From assembly GCA_934167755.1 (NCBI GenBank), contig CAKPLT010000011.1, positions 1 through 64,000 of the forward strand: 64,000 bases of DNA, in the 5' to 3' direction. The position numbers and the translations under genes are program-made. The notes beneath the pieces were generated by a model. That model searched no databases. It was not told the DNA's origin and saw only the letters and a program-made list of their open reading frames with translations. This document shows positions 60,940 to 64,000 of this stretch, in pieces; position 1 is the stretch's first letter; the number at the start of each line of letters is the position of its first letter. This DNA comes from an uncultured Clostridia bacterium (GTDB taxonomy: Bacteria > Bacillota > Clostridia > TANB77 > CAG-508).

Positions 60940-61095
60940 GGAATTGAAATATACTGCTTATGTATTAATGTCTGTTATAGCATTACTGCTAATTTTTGTT
61001 TAATACTATGGATTAAGCAATCCACTAGAGCATCCGCCGAAATTTCGATAACTCTAGACCTCGTCAACACAGAAATAAATGTGTTCTGGCGCTTG
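60940..61095 (-). ncRNA. glmS ribozyme riboswitch
   Basis: The minus strand carries the conserved glmS ribozyme core: AGCGCCAGAAC at the 5' end (cleavage expected between 61093 and 61092), GTTGACGAGGT, TTATCGAAATTTCGGCGGAT, followed by the less conserved P3/P4 part. It lies directly before glmS, as in other Firmicutes. Bound glucosamine 6-phosphate triggers self-cleavage and loss of the glmS message. The 3' boundary is approximate. A -10 (TATAAT on the minus strand, 61162-61157) lies upstream. Confidence 0.95.
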
Positions 61096-61294
61096 AACAT
61101 TTTAAAATATAATACTCCTTTCTATGAATTTTGTATACTTCAATTTACTTTAATATATTATAGCAAAATGTAAAAAGTTACAAGAGTTTTGATAATTTTT
61201 CTATATACCAAAATTAAAAAGTAGTATTGCAAAAAGAGTGAAAATAGTTTATCATAATAGAGTAAAGAAGAAAAAGCAAAAGGGGGGAGACGAA

Positions 61295-63094
61295 ATGTTT
61301 AACATAGAAGAACAACTAAGAATGTTACCCAACAAGCCAGGTGTATATATTATGCATGACGCAGAAGACAAGATAATATATGTGGGAAAAGCAGTAAATT
61401 TAAAAAATAGAGTAAGATCATACTTTAGAAAAACGGACAAAACTGAGAGAATAAAAAGAATGGTATCATTAATAGACCATTTTGAATATATAGTAGTTGA
61501 CAATGAAGCAGAAGCATTAATATTAGAATGTAATTTAATAAAAAAGAATAGACCAAAGTTTAATGTCTTGTTAAAAGATGATAAAACATACCCATATATA
61601 AAAATAGATGTAAAATCAGACTACCCTAATGTTGTAATAACAAGAAGAATTGTAAATGATGGTTCTAAATATTTCGGACCATATGCAAATCCTGGTGCGG
61701 CAAAAGAAATGTTAGATTTTATAAAACAAAAATACAAAATTCGACAATGTAAAAATTTTAGGTCAGAAACAAGAGCATGTTTAAACTATCATATAAATAG
61801 ATGTTTAGGCCCATGCATGGGATATATATCTAAAGAAGATTATAGAAAACAAATAGATGAGATAATAGATATATTAGATGGAAAAGTAAATAAAGTATTA
61901 AAAGACTTACAAAATCAAATGCTAGAAGAAGCAAATAACATGAATTATGAAAAAGCGGCATATATAAGAGATAGAATGTTAGCAATAGAAAGAGTAAATG
62001 AAAAACAAAAGGTCTCAAACATTACAGAAAATAATATAGATGTAATAGGAATTGCAAAATCAGAAATAGAAGTATGTGTAGAAATCTTTTTTGTGCGTGG
62101 AAGCAAAATGGTAGGAAGAGAGCATTATTTTTTCCAAGACTTAAAAGAAATGGAAGATAAAGAAATAATATCAGGATTTATAAAGCAATATTATATGGAT
62201 GCACAAAATCTTCCAAATAAAATAATGGTAAGAGAAGAACTAGAAGATAAAAATGCAATAGAAGAATGGTTAAGTAAGGAAGCAGGAAGAAAAGTAGAAA
62301 TTAAATCACCTAAAAAAGGTGAAAAACTTCGTTTTGTAGAAATGGCAGACAACAATGCAAAAATTACATTAGATAATAAAGAAAGAGACAAAAGTGAAAT
62401 TTTAGTAGAATTAAAAGAAGTACTTAGTTTAGACAAATTACCAAGAAAAATAGAAACATATGATATATCAAACATATCAGGAGAATATACAGTTGCAGGA
62501 ATGTGTGTAATGGTAGATGGAGTTATAAAAAGAAATATGTCAAGAAGATTTCAAGTAAAAACAGTATATGGTCAAGATGACCCAAGGTGTATGGAAGAAG
62601 TTATAACAAGAAGACTAAAACATTCGATAAATAGTGACACTAGCGGATTTGGTAGACTACCAGATGTGATATTTGCAGATGGAGGAATTACACAAATAAG
62701 AGCAACTAAAACAGCGATAGCAAAATATGAATTAAATATTCCTGTTTTTGGTATGGTAAAAAACAGCAAACATCAAACTAGAGCTTTAATGGATGAAAAT
62801 AGGAATGAATTACCAATATCAGAGAATTTAAAAAATTTAATAACTAAGTTTCAAGATGAAGTACATGATACAGCAATTTCGTATCATAGAAAACTTAGAG
62901 ATAGTGACATCACAAAATCTGAATTAGATGAGATTGAAGGAATTGGAGAAGTAAAGAAAAAGGCATTATTAAAACATTTTGGAAGTGTTGAAGAAATAAA
63001 GAATTCTAGTATTGGTGAACTAACTAAAATAAGTGGAATTAATGAGAACCTAGCTAAAAGAATATTGGATTTTACCAATAGGGACACTCATTAA
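61295..63094 (+). CDS. uvrC: UvrABC excinuclease subunit C
   Basis: UvrC makes both incisions in nucleotide excision repair. The 599-residue protein has the N-terminal GIY-YIG nuclease (NKPGVYIMHDAEDKIIYVGKA), a Cys-rich CRACLNYHINRCLGPC-like segment (ETRACLNYHINRCLGPCMG), the UVR motif (EANNMNYEKAAYIRDRMLAIE), the RNase H-like C-terminal nuclease (ETYDISNISGEYTVAGMCV, DVIFADGGITQI) and a helix-hairpin-helix end (LDEIEGIGEVKKKALLKHFG). I start at the ATG at 61295 behind GGGGGAG, not at 61238. The last eight codons (FTNRDTH and stop) lie inside a GGGACAC repeat. Confidence 0.97.
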   Translation: MFNIEEQLRMLPNKPGVYIMHDAEDKIIYVGKAVNLKNRVRSYFRKTDKTERIKRMVSLIDHFEYIVVDNEAEALILECNLIKKNRPKFNVLLKDDKTYPYIKIDVKSDYPNVVITRRIVNDGSKYFGPYANPGAAKEMLDFIKQKYKIRQCKNFRSETRACLNYHINRCLGPCMGYISKEDYRKQIDEIIDILDGKVNKVLKDLQNQMLEEANNMNYEKAAYIRDRMLAIERVNEKQKVSNITENNIDVIGIAKSEIEVCVEIFFVRGSKMVGREHYFFQDLKEMEDKEIISGFIKQYYMDAQNLPNKIMVREELEDKNAIEEWLSKEAGRKVEIKSPKKGEKLRFVEMADNNAKITLDNKERDKSEILVELKEVLSLDKLPRKIETYDISNISGEYTVAGMCVMVDGVIKRNMSRRFQVKTVYGQDDPRCMEEVITRRLKHSINSDTSGFGRLPDVIFADGGITQIRATKTAIAKYELNIPVFGMVKNSKHQTRALMDENRNELPISENLKNLITKFQDEVHDTAISYHRKLRDSDITKSELDEIEGIGEVKKKALLKHFGSVEEIKNSSIGELTKISGINENLAKRILDFTNRDTH

Positions 63095-63131
63095 TGGTAA
63101 AAAAATTTACCAGAGGGGACACCCTTTACAT
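63070..63131 (+). repeat. GGGACAC repeat overlapping the 3' end of uvrC
   Basis: TTTACCAATAGGGACACTCA..AATGGTAAA and a second TTTACCAGAGGGGACACCC match the copy after polC closely. The TTTACCA/TGGTAAA arms form a hairpin. Here the repeat provides the end of the uvrC reading frame and its stop codon. Confidence 0.8.
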
Positions 63132-63264
63132 ATATTTTATAATAAAATTTGTAGATTATTGCGATGAAAAACATTATTTTTTAAGAATATTATAAAAAAT
63201 CTAACATATAAATATTATTATGGACAAGCTATATGTTTAATAGCTTTTCAGGGAGGTTTGTTAT

Positions 63265-63387
63265 ATGAATTTTTTAAAAAAACACAAAATATTTTCATTT
63301 GCAGTAATTTCTTTTTTTGTTCTTGCTGGAGCTAACTTTTTTATGATTTATCAAATTATTAAAATTGTACAGGTTATTAAAGTATAA
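63265..63387 (+). CDS. Small single-pass membrane peptide
   Basis: A 40-residue frame with a strong ribosome binding site, AGGGAGG (63250-63256), and a terminator directly after it. The sequence MNFLKKHKIFSFAVISFFVLAG and the rest is a short basic N-terminus followed by one hydrophobic helix (about residues 10-37). It has no family I recognise. It would sit in the membrane with the N-terminus inside. The translation signals and the fitted terminator make it likely to be real; possible roles include a regulator of a membrane protein or a toxin-type peptide, without evidence for either. Confidence 0.7.
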   Translation: MNFLKKHKIFSFAVISFFVLAGANFFMIYQIIKIVQVIKV

Positions 63388-63397
63388 ATCAAAAGGA

Positions 63398-63433
63398 AGA
63401 ACCACCTTTTTATAAAAGTGGTTCTAATTTTTG
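63398..63433. terminator. Bidirectional intrinsic terminator
   Basis: AGAACCAC (63398-63405) pairs with GTGGTTCT (63418-63425), with T-rich sequence after it. It overlaps the 3' end of the minus-strand gene at 63435. Confidence 0.88.
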
Positions 63434-63434
63434 A

Positions 63435-63686
63435 TTATTTGTTATTCCAATACATTGTTGCACAAAATCCTATGCAAATTTTTTGAGACAATGATTTTAT
63501 GCAAACACTTTGAGAATCATTCCAACCTAAGTAGTCAGAAAACTTTGGACCCTCAATACAAATATCATCAACATTTGCATTGTAAGTACTTGACAAGAAA
63601 TTTTTCATTTCCTCTGTACTAATGAATTCTTTTGAACTTAAAACTGATTCAATGATACCTTTTTTCTTTGGCCTAAAAATAACCAT
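63435..63686 (-). CDS. Small protein of unknown function
   Basis: The 83-residue protein is not recognised. It begins MVIFRPKKKGIIESVLSSKEF, has an acidic-helical middle (STEEMKNFLSSTYNANVDDICIEG) and a C-terminus with four Cys in VCIKSLSQKICIGFCATMYW, though not in a clear metal motif. AAGGAGG lies before the ATG on the minus strand. Its leader contains complementary segments (see 63708-63761) that could form a pseudoknot or alternative hairpins. Confidence 0.65.
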   Translation of the reverse strand: MVIFRPKKKGIIESVLSSKEFISTEEMKNFLSSTYNANVDDICIEGPKFSDYLGWNDSQSVCIKSLSQKICIGFCATMYWNNK

Positions 63687-63707
63687 ATAAATACCTCCTT
63701 ATAATTA

Positions 63708-63761
63708 TCTGGAGGCTTACATAGAACCTCCAGAATTTAAAATTATCCTGAAATTCTATGT
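63708..63761 (-). promoter_or_regulatory. Structured leader of the 83-residue protein gene
   Basis: TCTGGAGG (63708-63715) pairs with CCTCCAGA (63727-63734), and ACATAGAA (63719-63726) pairs with TTCTATGT (63754-63761). The two 8-bp stems interlock, so both together would form a pseudoknot, or they are alternatives. Confidence 0.55.
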
Positions 63762-63921
63762 AGGATATAAATATATACCATTATTATACTAAATTTTTAC
63801 AAAAATGTCAAATTTTGTAAAAAAAATTAACTTCAATTGTATTAATAAAAATTATCCTGTAACATTTTTTATTGTATTTCATATATATAAGTATAAATTA
63901 TTTTATGTGGAGAGGATAATT
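63762..63921. other. Intergenic region between divergent genes
   Basis: AT-rich spacer with the promoters expected for the - strand gene and for the patatin-like gene; no single -35/-10 pair stands out. GGAGAGGAT at 63909-63917 is the ribosome binding site of the next gene. Confidence 0.4.
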
Positions 63922-64000
63922 ATGAGAGGTCTTGCATTATCAGGTGGAGGAATAAAGGCTGCAGCTCACATAGGAGCGCTAAAAGCATTTGAGGAAGAAA
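63922..64000 (+). CDS. Patatin-like phospholipase, 5' end only
   Basis: The first 26 codons, cut by the window end, read MRGLALSGGGIKAAAHIGAL and on into KAFEEE. The GGGxK oxyanion-hole motif followed by A-x-HIGAL is the start of bacterial patatin-like acyl hydrolases (RssA/YlbK group). The catalytic GxSxG Ser would come shortly after the end of the window. GGAGAGGAT lies before the ATG. Confidence 0.88.
   Translation, partial: MRGLALSGGGIKAAAHIGALKAFEEE

Noticed and set aside
60883..61173. 96-codon + strand frame before uvrC
   Set aside because: It runs antisense through the glmS start and the glmS ribozyme, with no ribosome binding site.

Overview
The window is AT-rich DNA from a Gram-positive, spore-forming anaerobe, most probably an uncultured gut-type member of the Clostridia. 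The evidence is PolC-type replicase, sporulation genes (yqfC, yqfD, a PdaA-like deacetylase, sigG with its VEICGV N-terminus), the GatCAB amidotransferase, an Agr-type quorum-sensing cluster, a fructose PTS, L-lactate dehydrogenase and a glmS ribozyme. TGA is used as a stop (gatB, tetR, DUF1294 gene), so the code is standard. Most genes lie on the + strand.

Layout. 0-12 kb: an Rpn-like nuclease gene, lepA, rlmB, an anchored protein, a sortase, an M15 peptidase, tRNA-Val/Asp/Phe, two RluA-type pseudouridine synthases, an M23 peptidase and a methyltransferase. 12-15.2 kb: a complete agr module, agrBD (+) facing agrAC (-). 15-24 kb: a membrane protein, a HIT protein, a phosphodiesterase-like protein, then spore and ribosome genes (PdaA-like, yqfC, frameshifted yqfD, an unknown gene where phoH is often found, ybeY) and a DUF3048 gene. 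24-29 kb: a 1525-residue SF2 helicase with an ADP-ribosyltransferase-like N-terminus and four C-terminal repeats, coupled to a small charged protein; this looks accessory. 29-38 kb: ldh, a 468-bp fold-back element, gatC-gatA-gatB, a penicillin-binding protein, ddl and a SipW-like signal peptidase. 39-48 kb: polC, then a gene-poor stretch with two related structured elements flanking a DnaA-box cluster, a TetR regulator, an acyl-CoA synthetase and an unknown gene behind a double WalR-like box. 48-53 kb: tRNA-His/Gln, small orphan genes, dut, a PspA operon with a GIDE-like protein, and carD. 53-61 kb: fruK-fruA-ptsH-ptsI, sigG, and glmS behind its ribozyme. 61-64 kb: uvrC, a small membrane peptide, an unknown gene and the start of a patatin-like gene.

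How it fits together. The fruKA-ptsHI block takes up and phosphorylates fructose; with ldh it fits a fermentative life. Wall genes (PBP, ddl, glmS, M23 and M15 peptidases, sortase) recur, and WalR-like boxes lie beside some of them. Short hairpin-rich repeats sit just after stop codons in several places (polC, fruA, uvrC, between gatC and gatA), and two Shine-Dalgarno sequences (M15 peptidase, sigG) lie in the 3' arm of a terminator-like hairpin.

Most unusual points: the 82-bp-armed fold-back after ldh, the paired elements around the DnaA boxes with a compensatory base change between them, and the helicase two-gene unit.
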